This document shows, piece after piece, positions 32,645 through 42,920 of a stretch of 64,000 nt of DNA; within the stretch, counting starts at the first letter, position 1; every line of letters starts with the position of its first letter. The notes under the pieces are model-generated. The model saw only the letters and a program-made list of their open reading frames with translations, had not been told where the DNA came from and ran no database searches. The translations under genes were made by a program, and so were the position numbers. Where the stretch lies: NCBI GenBank assembly GCA_023376005.1, contig CM042160.1, positions 82,376,942 to 82,440,941 on the forward strand, written 5' to 3'. This DNA is from Doryteuthis pealeii (Eukaryota > Mollusca > Cephalopoda > Myopsida > Loliginidae).

Positions 32645-32723
32645 TAATTTGGGCTCTGTCTTTTTTTCTGGGTCACCAACCCTGTATACAGGGTGACCCA
32701 GAAAAAACAGAACCCACAAATTT
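32645..32723. repeat. Head-to-head CAGGGTGACCCAG hairpin
   Basis: Arms TTTTTCTGGGTCACC and GGTGACCCAGAAAAA meet at CCTGTATACAGG and extend to GGGCTCTG/CAGAACCC. It resembles two Tc1/mariner-like ends joined at TA. Copy 2 only. Confidence 0.55.
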
Positions 32724-32744
32724 TGTAATAAAACTATTATAAAA

Positions 32745-32751
32745 CCATATA

Positions 32752-32812
<61 letters not shown>
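32745..32812. repeat. (TA)n microsatellite, ~65 bp
   Basis: Nearly pure TA, immediately outside the end of LTR 2. Confidence 0.9.
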
Positions 32813-32814
<2 letters not shown>

Positions 32815-32819
32815 GTACA

Positions 32820-33578
32820 TGTACCAGTCACAGGAATAACAAAGAATGTTTTTGGTTTTAACGGACTTTTATTTCACATCTATCACTTGACTTAATTCTT
32901 TCTTTCAAATCGATTCATAAAGACGTTGTAAACTACAATATATGAATATACAATAATAAACAGACGTATAATAATAATGAATAAATAAATTTAATATTCA
33001 AACATACGGAAATGGAAAACTTAATTAAAATTATACTTACCAAAACTTTAACCTCTCCTCAGCTGCTATTAACTATGATGTCTTTAGCGTTTTAAATAAT
33101 TTAGTTTTTAACAGAAATATTAGGGAGAAATAATAGTTCTTTCGTAAAGGAAAGGAGACAAGGCAATTATAATATATAATTGGGTTAACAATTTATTGGT
33201 GCAATATATGAAATGTAAGTTAAGTGTACAAAGTGATTGTGTAAGAGTTCGTAATGTTGCCAGAGACGTTTGCTTGGTGGGAATTATTATATAATGTATG
33301 AGACAAAGTTACTTAGCTCTTGGTGTAATTGTTTCAGTAATTGTTCTTGAAGGCCACTGCTTCTGTGTTCTCTGCCTGTTGAGTTCCCCGTGTTGCCTCT
33401 CACGGGTGCTTGTCTGTTCTGCTGATTCAGGGCTCTGTCTCTGCCCCCCTATTTGTCTGGACTTCCGATTGAGGGGCAGATAACCCAAATTTTCTATATT
33501 TTGAACGTTTATTACAGACACCTAGCATTACTACTATAAATATCTAATTTAAGAGGGACAACCTCTTGTGCTGTTACA
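32820..33578 (-). mobile_element. Candidate solo LTR 2, uninterrupted
   Basis: On minus begins TGTAACAGCACAAGAGG and ends CTGGTACA; 759 bp, with AATAAA about 50 bp from the 3' end. The flanks are TA repeats. The 68-70-residue frames within it do not resemble any retroviral protein. Confidence 0.5.
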
Positions 33579-33579
33579 A

Positions 33580-34358
33580 TATATATATAAAATCCATTCC
33601 AGAATAGGTAAAGCTAGCACGGCATTCGGCAATCTGAAACATCATTTATGGAGTACCAAAGATGTATCTCTTAAAATAAAAATTAACATCTACAGAGCAG
33701 TCGTGCTTTCTACTCTACTGTATGGTGCTGAAACTTGGACATTTTACCGCAAGCGCATAAACCAACTTGACGCATTTCACATGCGTTGTCTTCATGTCAT
33801 TTGCGGTATAAAATAGGATGACAAAGTAAAAAACAGCACAATTTTAAAAAGATGTGATATTGCTGGCATTGAAACCCTACTAGCCAAGATTCAACTTAGG
33901 TGGGCTGGTCACGTTGTCCGAATGAATGAGAACGGGCTTCCAAAGAAGTTTTTATACGGGCAACTACCAAATGCTAAGCGTTCTATTGGACGTCCTCTCT
34001 TACACTACAAGAACAAATTGAAGGACAATTTGAAATGCCTCGATATTGACCTGAGTGCTTGGGAAGATCTAGCATCGGATCGGAAGGAATGGCGTAAGAC
34101 ATGTTTCGCTAAACTGAAGAGCTTTGAACAAAATAGACTGAAGCATAGAGATCGGCTCTGCATAACTTTAAAAGAAAAACATTTAACTCCTGCCTTGGAG
34201 CATTTCGTTTGTCAGTGTGGCTTCATGACTTGCAGCTGGGATGGGCTGCTGTCACACTTGAGGAAACATAAAATGTCTTCTTGACAGCATGCACAATGTG
34301 GGAGGAATCAAATCACTCACTGCTGACCCTCATCTATCCTTCTCGATAGGAGAGTTCA
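33580..34358 (+). pseudogene. LINE 3' end with C-terminal zinc finger
   Basis: Coding remnant 33,583-34,284 of a 5'-truncated non-LTR retrotransposon. Visible: LSTLLYGAETWTFYRKRI, DAFHMRCLHVICGIK, then TAG at 33,814-33,816 where this family normally has Trp. The same frame continues with LLAKIQLRWAGHVVRMNENG, LPKKFLYGQLPNAKRSIGRP, WEDLASDRKEW, and a C-terminal CxC...SHLRKHK finger before TGA (34,282-34,284). A 3' UTR of about 70 bp ends in (AT)n (34,357-34,395). Only one stop breaks about 230 codons, so it is relatively young. Present only in copy 2, inserted at a (TA)n where copies 1/3 have SINE B and F2. Confidence 0.82.
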
Positions 34359-34401
<43 letters not shown>

Positions 34402-34548
34402 CTACCAGTCGAGAGGCCAAAACCATTGGACACAACATCCAAATGCCAAGTAAGCATTTGCTGTTGAAAAATCTTCAGCCAACCCGTAAATCATATTCCT
34501 CATTTCCCTCTGTTGATTAATTTATATTCAACTTTTTGATCTAATATA

Positions 34549-34800
34549 TAAGTAAAGTCATCAGGGTGACCTAGAGTCGGTATCAACCAAACAGGGAGGG
34601 AATCTAACCCCTTTTCACTAGCGCTAGACCAAGGAGTTGTTTTTGCATCTGACATGGACCGCCACATCTACCACCAGCTCTTTACTTTACCGTACAGATC
34701 CCTGTGCTACTCATACGCTGAGTTGGTGAGGGCCGGTATCAAACAAGGAAACTTGTTGTTCCTTGGCTGACACTCTAACGACTGAGCTAAGCCGGCCCCC
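34549..34800 (-). mobile_element. SINE A subfamily copy
   Basis: Counterpart of 5,227-5,478. On minus GGCCGGCTTAGCTCAGTCGT ... GGCCCTCACCAACTCAGC. Confidence 0.75.
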
Positions 34801-34809
34801 CAATATTTT

Positions 34810-35015
34810 TCTATGTTAAATTTCAATTTCCAAATATCTTCCCAATATGTCAATTCATTTAGATCTATTCATGTTATTTCTTTTGATAATTGTCTAACAA
34901 ATAGTTTAACATCAACAGCAAATAGTTCTATTTCTTATTTTATATCATTAGGTAAATCATTTATGAATATTAAAAACAACAAAAGGTCCCAGTACTGAAC
35001 CCCGAGGAACACAAT
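34810..35015 (-). pseudogene. LINE RT fragment (second copy)
   Basis: Minus-strand match to 5,010-5,225. Unlike copies 1 and 3 it keeps a GCTGTTGATGTT version of the FADD region (ends near 34,925). Confidence 0.65.
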
Positions 35016-35016
35016 A

Positions 35017-35044
<28 letters not shown>

Positions 35045-35051
<7 letters not shown>

Positions 35052-36470
35052 TCAAATTCTGTTAAGTAATTCATCTGATAATTCCCCAAAATGTTGTTTT
35101 AGATTTTTTTTCTTACCCATATTTCTGAAATCATCCCTTTCAACTAAATTTTTTTATACTGTTGCTATTTTTGATCTGATTAAGCAATTTGTTCCAAAAA
35201 TATATTAATCTATTAGCAAAAAAAAAACAATTGGTTTATAGACTTAGTTTTTGAAATCTACCTTGACTATAAATTTCCAGTTCGAGGAGAAATATAAAAA
35301 AAAATATCTATCATAATTCGTAATTCCATTATTTTGAAAGTTTCAATTAGATCACCTCTCATTCTTCTTTCTAGTAAAGTAGTTTTTCCTAATTTCTTTA
35401 ATCTTTCCCTATAACTGTAATCTTTTACTCTTTTTTATTATTATTTTTTCCCTCTTCTTTGTATGTCCTCCAATCTCAATATTACACTCCAATTTTCATG
35501 TCTAGACACAGGAGCCCAGGACTGAGCACAATATTCTATATGACATCTTTGAGTTTGCTGTTTTTAAAACAACATTTGCCTCCCCTGAAATAATATTTCT
35601 AACCATACAATCAATCAATCCATTGTTCTCAATAAAATAGACAAAATATGTTTTGTCAGTTTTAAAGTAACATCAATGCCAAACCTTAAATCACTTTCCT
35701 CATTTACTTTTTTCATTTCTCAGTTTCTTAATTTATATTCAACTTTAATAGACTTGTTATCCAATATGTAATACTTTACATCTTTCTATGTTAAATTTTA
35801 ATTTCCAAATATCTTTCCAATATGACAATTCATTTAGATCTATTCACGTTATTTCTTTTGATAATAGTGTAACAAACTGTTGCATACTCATACACATCTA
35901 CCCATGTTTTGTACATACACAAGTGTTCTTTTACTGGAGAGAGGGGGAGAGATAGACACAGGTAGATAGAGAGATTCATAACTTACTTCCTTGGCCATTG
36001 GTGATCTCTAGTCATTCTCTAAGACTTCTATTTCTCTGTTCTTGCTGGTTGGTCGTCCTTGATTCATTTCTTCCTCTAGGTCAGTCTTGTTGCCAAGACA
36101 TTCATCAACCACAAAACCATATTATTTATTTAAACCTTTATTTACTTAACTAAACACAGCGCGCGTGTGCAAGTGGGCTCCAGCTAAGGCAGATTGGCCT
36201 TATCTGCCAGACGTCCAAGCAGAAACTAATGGGTTAACTTGGTCCCACGTGACTTCACATACTTTGCGGGCTTTCTGTAATATTCCATGGAAAGTCCCGC
36301 CCGTGATATGAAAAAGGGGCCATCCCTTCAGAAATACAGGGGGTTGACAATAATCTATGCATAGATTATGTAACAATAGTTTAACATCATCAGCAAATAG
36401 TTTTATTTCTTATTTTATATCATTTGGTAAATCATTTCTGAATATTAAAAACAATAAAACATCCCAGTAC
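35045..36470 (-). pseudogene. CR1/Jockey-like LINE RT remnant (copy 2)
   Basis: Minus-strand counterpart of 3,515-4,990 with the same motif order and the LTR at 35,878-36,375 inside; stops and shifts persist. Confidence 0.75.
35878..36375 (-). mobile_element. Solo LTR 1 (copy 2)
   Basis: On minus TGTTACATAATC ... ATGCAACA. The downstream host flank reads AAAC instead of ATAG on plus, so the CTAT duplication has decayed on that side. Confidence 0.65.
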
Positions 36471-36883
36471 TGATATGTGAGGAACACCAAATGGATTCAC
36501 ATGTACCTTGTCTGTCTCAGCTTAATAATAATTAAACCTGGGAAATCGCTACCATGCTCAGACAGACCTGATGAAGACCGGAGGGTACAACGGCTAAAAC
36601 GTTGTGTTTTTATGTATTACAATAAAGATGAGAACAACAGTAAAAAAAAAAAAAGATTTTTTTTAAATCAAAATAATAATCAAGCCATATTTCAAGTTGA
36701 CAATTGTATTTAATATTTTTAACAATTTTATTTTTATTTATTTAAAATATTTTGTGTTTCATCTTGGATGATTTGGACAGTCTCATTTTTATCCAGAGGG
36801 TGTTGCATGATGATAACTGTTGTAACTTTAAGGAACACGAGTATCAATATATAGATTGATTTTTATCTCTATTTAATTCTTTA

Positions 36884-37085
36884 GGTGTGTAACCTTAATG
36901 GTGTAATGGTTATCAATCATAGGAAATGGACACAGTGAGAGGAGTTCAATTCCTGGATGTGGCTGTTTGCATTTCGCATAGTGCTAATACTGTAGGGAAA
37001 GGTATGAATCCAACAATTCTCCCTCCCATTGTGGGTAAATAATAGGGCAGACTGGGATCTTTAACCTTGGTATGACAACATTTTT
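36884..37085 (+). mobile_element. SINE B
   Basis: GTGTAATGGTTATCAATC, GAGTTCAATTCC, GCACAGTGCTAAT-like body. The 5' end differs from copy 1 (ACCTTAATGGTG), so the head is rearranged. Confidence 0.6.
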
Positions 37086-37142
37086 ATTCACCATTAAGTT
37101 GCAACGATCAGCAATTGCACTGACACAAAATAAATACAATCT

Positions 37143-37198
37143 ATTTTGTGTACACGAAAGACTTTGAAACGTTTCAAAGTCTTTTGTATACACAAAAT
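37143..37198. repeat. 56-bp palindrome
   Basis: ATTTTGTGTACACGAAAGAC ... GAAACGTTTC ... CTTTTGTATACACAAAAT. Confidence 0.8.
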
Positions 37199-37366
37199 AT
37201 ATGTAAGTTGAAAAAATGGAAGTGAATCCAACAATATGTTGAAAATATTGAATGGATAAAAATGTTTAATGAAATGCTGACACATGTTTTGGCCAAGAGG
37301 ATGTTCTTGTACACAATGTATTCTATTCTATTTTTATTTTAAATACAAATTTTTTTTTTTTTTTAC

Positions 37367-37487
37367 GTATACAAAAAAACGACCATCATCAGGGCAAGAT
37401 GTTTGAAATTAAAATGGTAAGAATTTTTACCATTTTAATTTCAAACTTCAAACATCTTGCCCTGATGATGGTCGTTTTTCTGTATAC
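37367..37487. repeat. 121-bp hairpin with both arms complete
   Basis: GTATACAAAAAAACGACC, CATCATCAGGGCAAGATG, TTGAAATTAAAATGGTAA, then the complement back to GTATAC. The right arm has an 8-bp extra CAAACTTC. Confidence 0.8.
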
Positions 37488-37662
37488 TTAAAAAAACCTT
37501 TTACATATTTTCTATTATTTATTGAAGTCAGTAAGTCTACTGTTGGTTTGAATAACAGCAGCTAACTAAGTACAACTTAAGCAGTGTCCAAGACAGTTGG
37601 TATATATAGAAATCAAGAATGACCCATTCATGAATTTGGGTCATTCCATTCCTTGAGTTCTG

Positions 37663-37705
37663 ATTGGCTGATTGATTTGAATGATATTGTGGAGTCTTAT
37701 AAATA
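37663..37705 (+). promoter_or_regulatory. CCAAT/TATA-like pair inside F4
   Basis: ATTGG (inverted CCAAT) at 37,663-37,667 and TATAAATA at 37,698-37,705, a spacing seen in Pol II core promoters. A second TATATATA is at 37,601. No transcript or ORF follows, so function is speculative. Confidence 0.22.
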
Positions 37706-37887
37706 CCCTGTCATTCTGCAGGTTTGTATTTAAGTTACAACTGTTTGTTGCCTTGTCTTCCCAGTTTGACGGTAATTGGAACTTTAATTATTCTTCATTA
37801 TTATTATTATTTTGTATTTAAAACAATAATATATAGAATACATTGTGTACAAGGATATCCTCTCAGCCGAAACAAATTATATATATA

Positions 37888-37920
37888 CTAGCAAATATAT
37901 GCACCCTCCGGGTGCAAATA
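37888..37920 (-). mobile_element. Helitron-like 3' terminus
   Basis: On minus: perfect 6-bp stem GCACCC/GGGTGC (37,901-37,915, loop GGA) then 9 bp, then CTAG (37,888-37,891) and TATATA. Fits the Helitron hairpin-CTRR end better than the 962-1,015 case. The body would extend rightwards; no matching TC end was identified. Confidence 0.45.
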
Positions 37921-38326
37921 TCTAAGTTTTAATATAATAAAATATCATGTTATATTAGAAAGGCTAATGAAACTGAATAAGAATTCAGATTAAAATATTT
38001 GAAACGGAGGGGGTATAATCGGAAAATAGAACAACTTTGAAACTAACTCTTCCATCATTTTCCTAATTTAACTATTTAGTTAAATTAGGAAGTAAAGAAT
38101 AAAATCAGTTATTTCTTCTTGTTAATGGATTTCTTTTAAGATTTATCCCCAAGATTGTTGGTCATATTCAATAAGATAAAACCAAACAATTAGAAATCAA
38201 TAATACTAAGCATATATTTACTAAAATCAAATATTAAAGATCAATATGTAAATTAGCCTTCCCATTCACATTGTAATCCGCTATTTTGTTGTATATATAA
38301 ATACAATTGCATGTTATTAGTATGTT
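37921..38326. other. Copy-2-specific sequence
   Basis: AT-rich, possibly the body of the Helitron-like element. It contains a palindrome CCTAATTTAAC/GTTAAATTAGG at 38,072-38,100. Confidence 0.4.
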
Positions 38327-38341
38327 GATATGGTCAACAGT

Positions 38342-38608
38342 GGCTTCGGCCTCTGGACCATTGATATAATTAATGGCGTCGATCCCAGGGGGCCATCCCC
38401 CCAGGCAACACCTGCCCCCTTGATTTAAAGGGGCAGGGTTGGGTTTATTGCCCAGTGCCTGAGGCGCCCCCCTTGAGGGGGAATGCCGACGGGATCGACG
38501 CAATTTTTTCACCTGCCACACCATGAGCTTCGGCTTGTGGGTGGTCCCACATAAATAGGGACTTTGTGCCTGACCCGTACAAGTGGGGTACACGGTAAAT
38601 ATCATGTA
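38342..38608 (+). mobile_element. SINE C, full length with 15-bp target duplication
   Basis: A 267-bp GC-rich element flanked by GATATGGTCAACAGT at 38,327-38,341 and 38,609-38,623. Order: GGCTTCGGCCTCTGGACC (weak A-box-like), GGCGTCGATCCCAGG (weak B-box-like), CAGGCAACACCTGCCCCCTT, GGGTTTATTGCCCAG, CTTGAGGGGGAATGCC, GGGATCGACGCAATTTTTTC, GGGTGGTCCCACATAAA. The perfect duplication shows recent retroposition-like insertion. A 135-codon minus-strand frame runs through it but is not a gene. Confidence 0.65.
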
Positions 38609-38775
38609 GATATGGTCAACAGTCTTAAAGATGTAAAACAATTTTACTAATAATTGAGGTTTAAATAAAAAATAAAATCATGGAGATTGTGGTGTAAATA
38701 ACTAAGGGAATTGTGACTTGTATAGTAATATAGTTTCGGTTACAGACAGACAAACCCACAATCTCCATTATAATA

Positions 38776-38777
<2 letters not shown>

Positions 38778-38820
<43 letters not shown>
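38778..38820. repeat. (TA)n microsatellite
   Basis: About 42 bp of TA; another at 38,934-38,973. Confidence 0.9.
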
Positions 38821-39298
38821 TATATGTAAAAACAAAATTTTTTTTGCGATGAAACAAAGAAAATACAGTGCTCAATCACAGTTTGTAAGAGCTAATATTT
38901 ATGAACATTGATCTATGAAAACATTGTAAAATAAATATATATATAAATATATAAATATATATATATATATATAATGATTCTGACTCATTGCTTTAAGCTG
39001 ACCTGATGCTGCTGTTAGGCTTCTTTTTTTTTATTACCCAGGCTCATTTATGATTATAGTATTAAGAAAGACAACCCTTATTACTAGATGTTTGCATTAT
39101 GGTCGCATTTGTAAGCAAAGTCTTGAAATAAAGGTGAATATTTGCCCTTTATATATGTATAGATATTTTTATCTACAAATAATTTGTACACAGTTACTTA
39201 TAACCATACAACTAACACTAGTATTTTATGCTTACATGGTTTCAATTAACTAACATACACTAACACCTTGTAAAATCTTTTGGTAATCTGAACATTAG

Positions 39299-39663
39299 CT
39301 ACATAAATGAGTGTAACCTCCCCTTGTTTATTTCATTTTGAGTAAGCCATTTGTTTTGGTCGGCCATTTTTATTTCACCGTAAATCTACACTGAAAATAC
39401 GAATTTGTTCAAATTAATACAACTTCATGTTTTAACACAAAAATATAATAAAATGTGTTCTTAATTGTGCTTGCGCATTATTTGAAATGAACTTAATTGT
39501 TATCAAGAACACATTTTATATTTGTGTTAAAACATGCAGTTGTATTGATTTGAACAAATTCGAATTTTCAGTGTAGATTTACTGTGAAATGAAAATGGCT
39601 GATCAAAATAAACAGCTTCTTAAAAATGAAACATACAAGGGGAGGTTACTCTCATTTATGTAT
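39299..39663. mobile_element. Palindromic MITE (~365 bp)
   Basis: Inverted ends ACATAAATGAG.GTAACCTCC against GGAGGTTACTCTCATTTATGT, and inner arms over about 120 bp (CGTAAATCTACACTGAAAAT, AACACAAAAATATAATAAAA TGTGTTCTT against its complement). A 60-bp single-stranded loop carries TGCTTGCGCA. Copy 1 has only one terminus of it at 579-622. Confidence 0.7.
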
Positions 39664-39954
39664 GCATTGAAAATTTTCAAAACCTTTTCAATTTTTAGGT
39701 AAAAAAACCTGGTAATATCCAAGTAATTATGTAAGGTTGAAACTAAACAAGAATTAGGAACTAGTTTAACATTTCATAAATTTGATCGTTAAATAAGATC
39801 AACTCCAAATATGCAGTATATTTTTTCATCTTTAGGGAATTGTTACAATTTTCCTTATGTGCTGCACAACCAGTGGGTCTTTTAATAAAAGGCTAAAGAA
39901 TGGGAGACTAAAACTTTAAAACAAAAATGAATAGCATTTATCTGTAATTTTTTT

Positions 39955-40121
39955 AGATGAGGTTTGATGTAAATAATTTTGACGTTTCAAACTGTTGTCC
40001 TCATCTTTACTGTATGTATAAACACAACATTCAGGCCACTGTATCCTCATGCCTTTCTTCAGGCGTTTAATTACCTTAGAATAAAGTCATCATCAAATGA
40101 TAACCTTTAGTTCATCAAGCA
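39955..40121 (-). repeat. F1 arm
   Basis: Inverted counterpart of 1-150. Homology between the arms ends at about 40,121 only because the window starts there. Confidence 0.55.
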
Positions 40122-40857
40122 TAGCTTCAGAGTTTTAGAAGCACTAGTCAAAGTGCTCCTTTGCAGCATAATATGCCACCAGACTTATTGACAGAAATGT
40201 GATTAATAAAGTGGCTGGATCTAAATTTATAATAAATTCTATTAAATGATAGTAATTGTATCTTACAATTTCCTGTTAAATATTCTATAAACCTAGTTGT
40301 ATATAAAAATAAAAAAAAAAAAAAAAAAAAAAAGTGAATAGATTTCAAACCTATTTACCTTTTTTTTTTTTTTTTAAAATAAATATTCCTCATACAATAC
40401 ATCTTGTAGATGCATATAGGGTGGTCGTCAGTGATACACTATCTTCATCACAGATTATGGGTTCTTGTACATCATATTGGCTCCTGGCTCCGATGGCAAC
40501 CCCAAATTGAATCCAGTATCTTCAAGTCACCGTCCTGCTAGTCTTGACATTTTGCTTCAAATAAACTTCCCAAAAATTCAAACTCTTAAATAGGAAAACC
40601 AGTCAGTGTTAGCCAATGAAATCAACTGTTCATCCTGGTTTTAGTCTAATTTACTCTTTACAGATTACACTTGGGGTAAATTCGCCCCCTTCTAGGAATT
40701 TAATTGATTTTATCTATTTTTAACGTTTTCCTACGAAAATCGAATGGTTTTGACATTACAAACTAATATATCTAAACGTATCCTCCCCTCCAAATTATGT
40801 TGCTAAAATCTATCCTTAACGGTTTACACACAAAAATGGTTTGACATCTCCTCTCTT
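40122..40857. other. Unmatched contig end before the gap
   Basis: No counterpart elsewhere in the window. A run of 22 A at 40,311 and T run at 40,361. No ORF, RNA gene or repeat family recognised. The last bases, ATCTCCTCTCTT, resemble a sequencing hairpin-adapter stem. Confidence 0.5.
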
Positions 40858-40957
40858 NNNNNNNNNNNNNNNNNNNNNNNNNNNNNNNNNNNNNNNNNNN
40901 NNNNNNNNNNNNNNNNNNNNNNNNNNNNNNNNNNNNNNNNNNNNNNNNNNNNNNNNN
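40858..40957. other. 100-N assembly gap
   Basis: Exactly 100 N, the conventional unknown-size scaffold gap. The right edge starts AAGAGAGAAGAT, an approximate complement of the left edge. Confidence 0.97.
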
Positions 40958-40974
40958 AAGAGAGAAGATACATG

Positions 40975-42440
40975 TGAATCCATTTGGTGTTCTCATGTAT
41001 CAGTAACTGGGATGTTTATTGTTTTTAAATATTCAGAAATGTTTAGCCAAATGATATAAAATAAGAAATAAACTATTTGCTGATGATGTTAAACTATTGT
41101 TACATAATCTATGCATAGATTATTGTCAACCCCTGATTTCTGAGGGATGCCCTTTTTCATATCACGGGCGGGACTTTCCATGGAATATTCGAAGCCCCGC
41201 AAAGTATGGTGAAGTCACGTGGGACCTCAAGTTAACCCATTAAGTTCTTTGTTGGGCATCAGGCAGATAAGGCGATTGGCCTATCTGCCTGACGCCTTGG
41301 CTGGAGCCCACTTGCACACCAGCGCAGCTGTGTTTTAGTTAAGTAATAAAGTTTAAAATAAATAATATGGTTTTGTGGTGATGAATTGTCCTTGCAACAA
41401 GACTGACTAGAGGAAGAAATGAATCAAGGAACGACAACCACAAAAAGAAATAGAAGTCTTAGAGAAAAATTAGAAGCGACTAGAATCACGAATGGCGCAA
41501 AGAAGTAAAGTTTATATCTCTCTATCTAACCTGTGTCTATTTCTCTCCCTCTCTCCGTAAAGAAACACTTGTTGTGTACCACATGGGTAGATGTGTATTG
41601 AGTAATGCAACACTATTGTTAGACAATTATTAAAAAGAAATAACATCGAATAGATCTAAATAAATTGTCATATTGGGAAGATATTTGGAAATTAAAATTT
41701 AACATAGAAAAATGTAAAGTAATTACATATTGGATAACAAGTCTATTAAAGTTGATATAATTAAGAAACTGAGAAATGAAAAAAGTAAATGAGGAAGGAT
41801 TAGGGTTTGGCATTGATGTTACTTTTAAAACTGACAAAACATATTTTGTCTATTTTATTGAGACAAATGGATTGATTGATTGTATTTTAGAAATATTTTT
41901 CAGGGGAGGCAAATGTTTTTTTAAAAACAAGCAAACTCAAAGATGTCATATAGAATATTGGGTGCTCAGTCCTGAACTCCAGGTCTAGACATGAAAATTG
42001 AGTGTAATATTGAAGGACATACAAAGAACGTGAAAAAAATTAATAAAAAAGAGTAAAAGATTACAGTTACAGGGAGAGATTAGAGAAATTAGGAAAACTA
42101 CTTTACTAGAAAAAAGAATAAGAGCTGATCTAATTGAACTTCAAAATAACTAATGGAATTACTAATTATGGGTAGATATTTTTTAAAATATTTCTCCTTG
42201 AATTGGAAAATTTTATAGTCAAGTAGAATTTCAAAAACTAAGTCTATAAACCAATTTTTTTTTTTTGCTAATTAGATTAATATATTTTTGGAACAAATTG
42301 TGCTTATCAGATCAAAATAGCAACAGTATAAAAAAAATTTAGTTTTGAAAGGGATGATTTCAGAAATAATGGTTAGAAAAAGAATTTAAAAACAGCATTT
42401 TTTGGGAATATCAGATGAATTACTTAACAGAATTTGATCT
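40975..42440 (+). pseudogene. CR1/Jockey-like LINE RT remnant (copy 3)
   Basis: Same motif order as 3,515-4,990 (GCTGATGATGTT at 41,079-41,090) with further small deletions that look like read error. Confidence 0.72.
41098..41612. mobile_element. Solo LTR 1 (copy 3)
   Basis: TGTTACATAATC ... ATGCAACA with CTAT at 41,094-41,097 and 41,613-41,616, confirming the target duplication seen at 3,632. Confidence 0.72.
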
Positions 42441-42459
42441 GTGTGTGTGTATATATATA

Positions 42460-42665
42460 TATCCTATTGTGTTCCTCGGGGTCAGTACTGGGACCTTTAT
42501 TTTTTTTTAATATTCAGAAATGATTTACTAAATGATATAAAAATCTGAAAATAGAACTATTTGATGTTAAACTATTTGTTTAGATCTTATAAAGAATACA
42601 TGAAATAGTCTAATAATTGTCATATTGGAAATATTTGGAAATTGAAAATTTAACATAGAAAAATA
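42460..42665 (+). pseudogene. Second LINE RT fragment (copy 3)
   Basis: CTCGGGGTCAGTACTGGGAC block and the same FDV (catalytic pair missing) as at 5,105, so that six-base loss is real and not a read error. Confidence 0.7.
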
Positions 42666-42670
42666 TTTTT

Positions 42671-42920
42671 GGAGGCCAGCTTAGCTTCAGTCGTTAGAGT
42701 GTCAGCCAAGGAACGAAAGTTTCCTTGTTTGATACCGGCCCTCACCAACTCAGCGTATGAGTAGCACAGGGATCTGTTACAGTAAAGTAAAGAGCTGGTG
42801 GTAGATGCGGCGGTCCATGGCAGATGCAAAACACTCCTTGGTCTAGCGCTAGTGAAGGGGTTAGAATTCTCCCTGTTATGGCTATACTCGACACTAGCCA
42901 CCCTGATGACTTTATTTATA
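42671..42920 (+). mobile_element. SINE A subfamily copy
   Basis: Counterpart of 5,227-5,478 with scattered single-base losses (GGAACGAAAG for GGAACGACAAG). Confidence 0.7.

Larger units (their letters stand above)
37285..37874. mobile_element. Fold-back element F4 (complete)
   Basis: Both ends intact: TTTTGGCCAAGAGGATGTTC (37,288) and GGATATCCTCTCAGCCGAAA (37,853). About 70-bp inverted repeats include TTGTACACAATGTATTCTAT and AAATACAAA. 590 bp, no ORF of note, with a 121-bp hairpin near the left end. Confidence 0.7.
20901..40121. repeat. Right arm of the inverted repeat (copy 2)
   Basis: Minus-strand version of 1-20,900, noisy only in the first ~600 bp. It differs from copies 1 and 3 by whole insertions (LINE at 33,580; no F5; no F2 palindrome; long (GT)n at 26,046), so it represents another allele or a diverged duplicate. 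Confidence 0.92.

Noticed and set aside
38234..38641. 135-codon minus-strand frame
   Set aside because: Runs through SINE C and its flanking duplication; no domain, and the element is non-coding elsewhere.
40772..41059. ORFs spanning the N gap
   Set aside because: They are open only because N codons are read as unknown residues.
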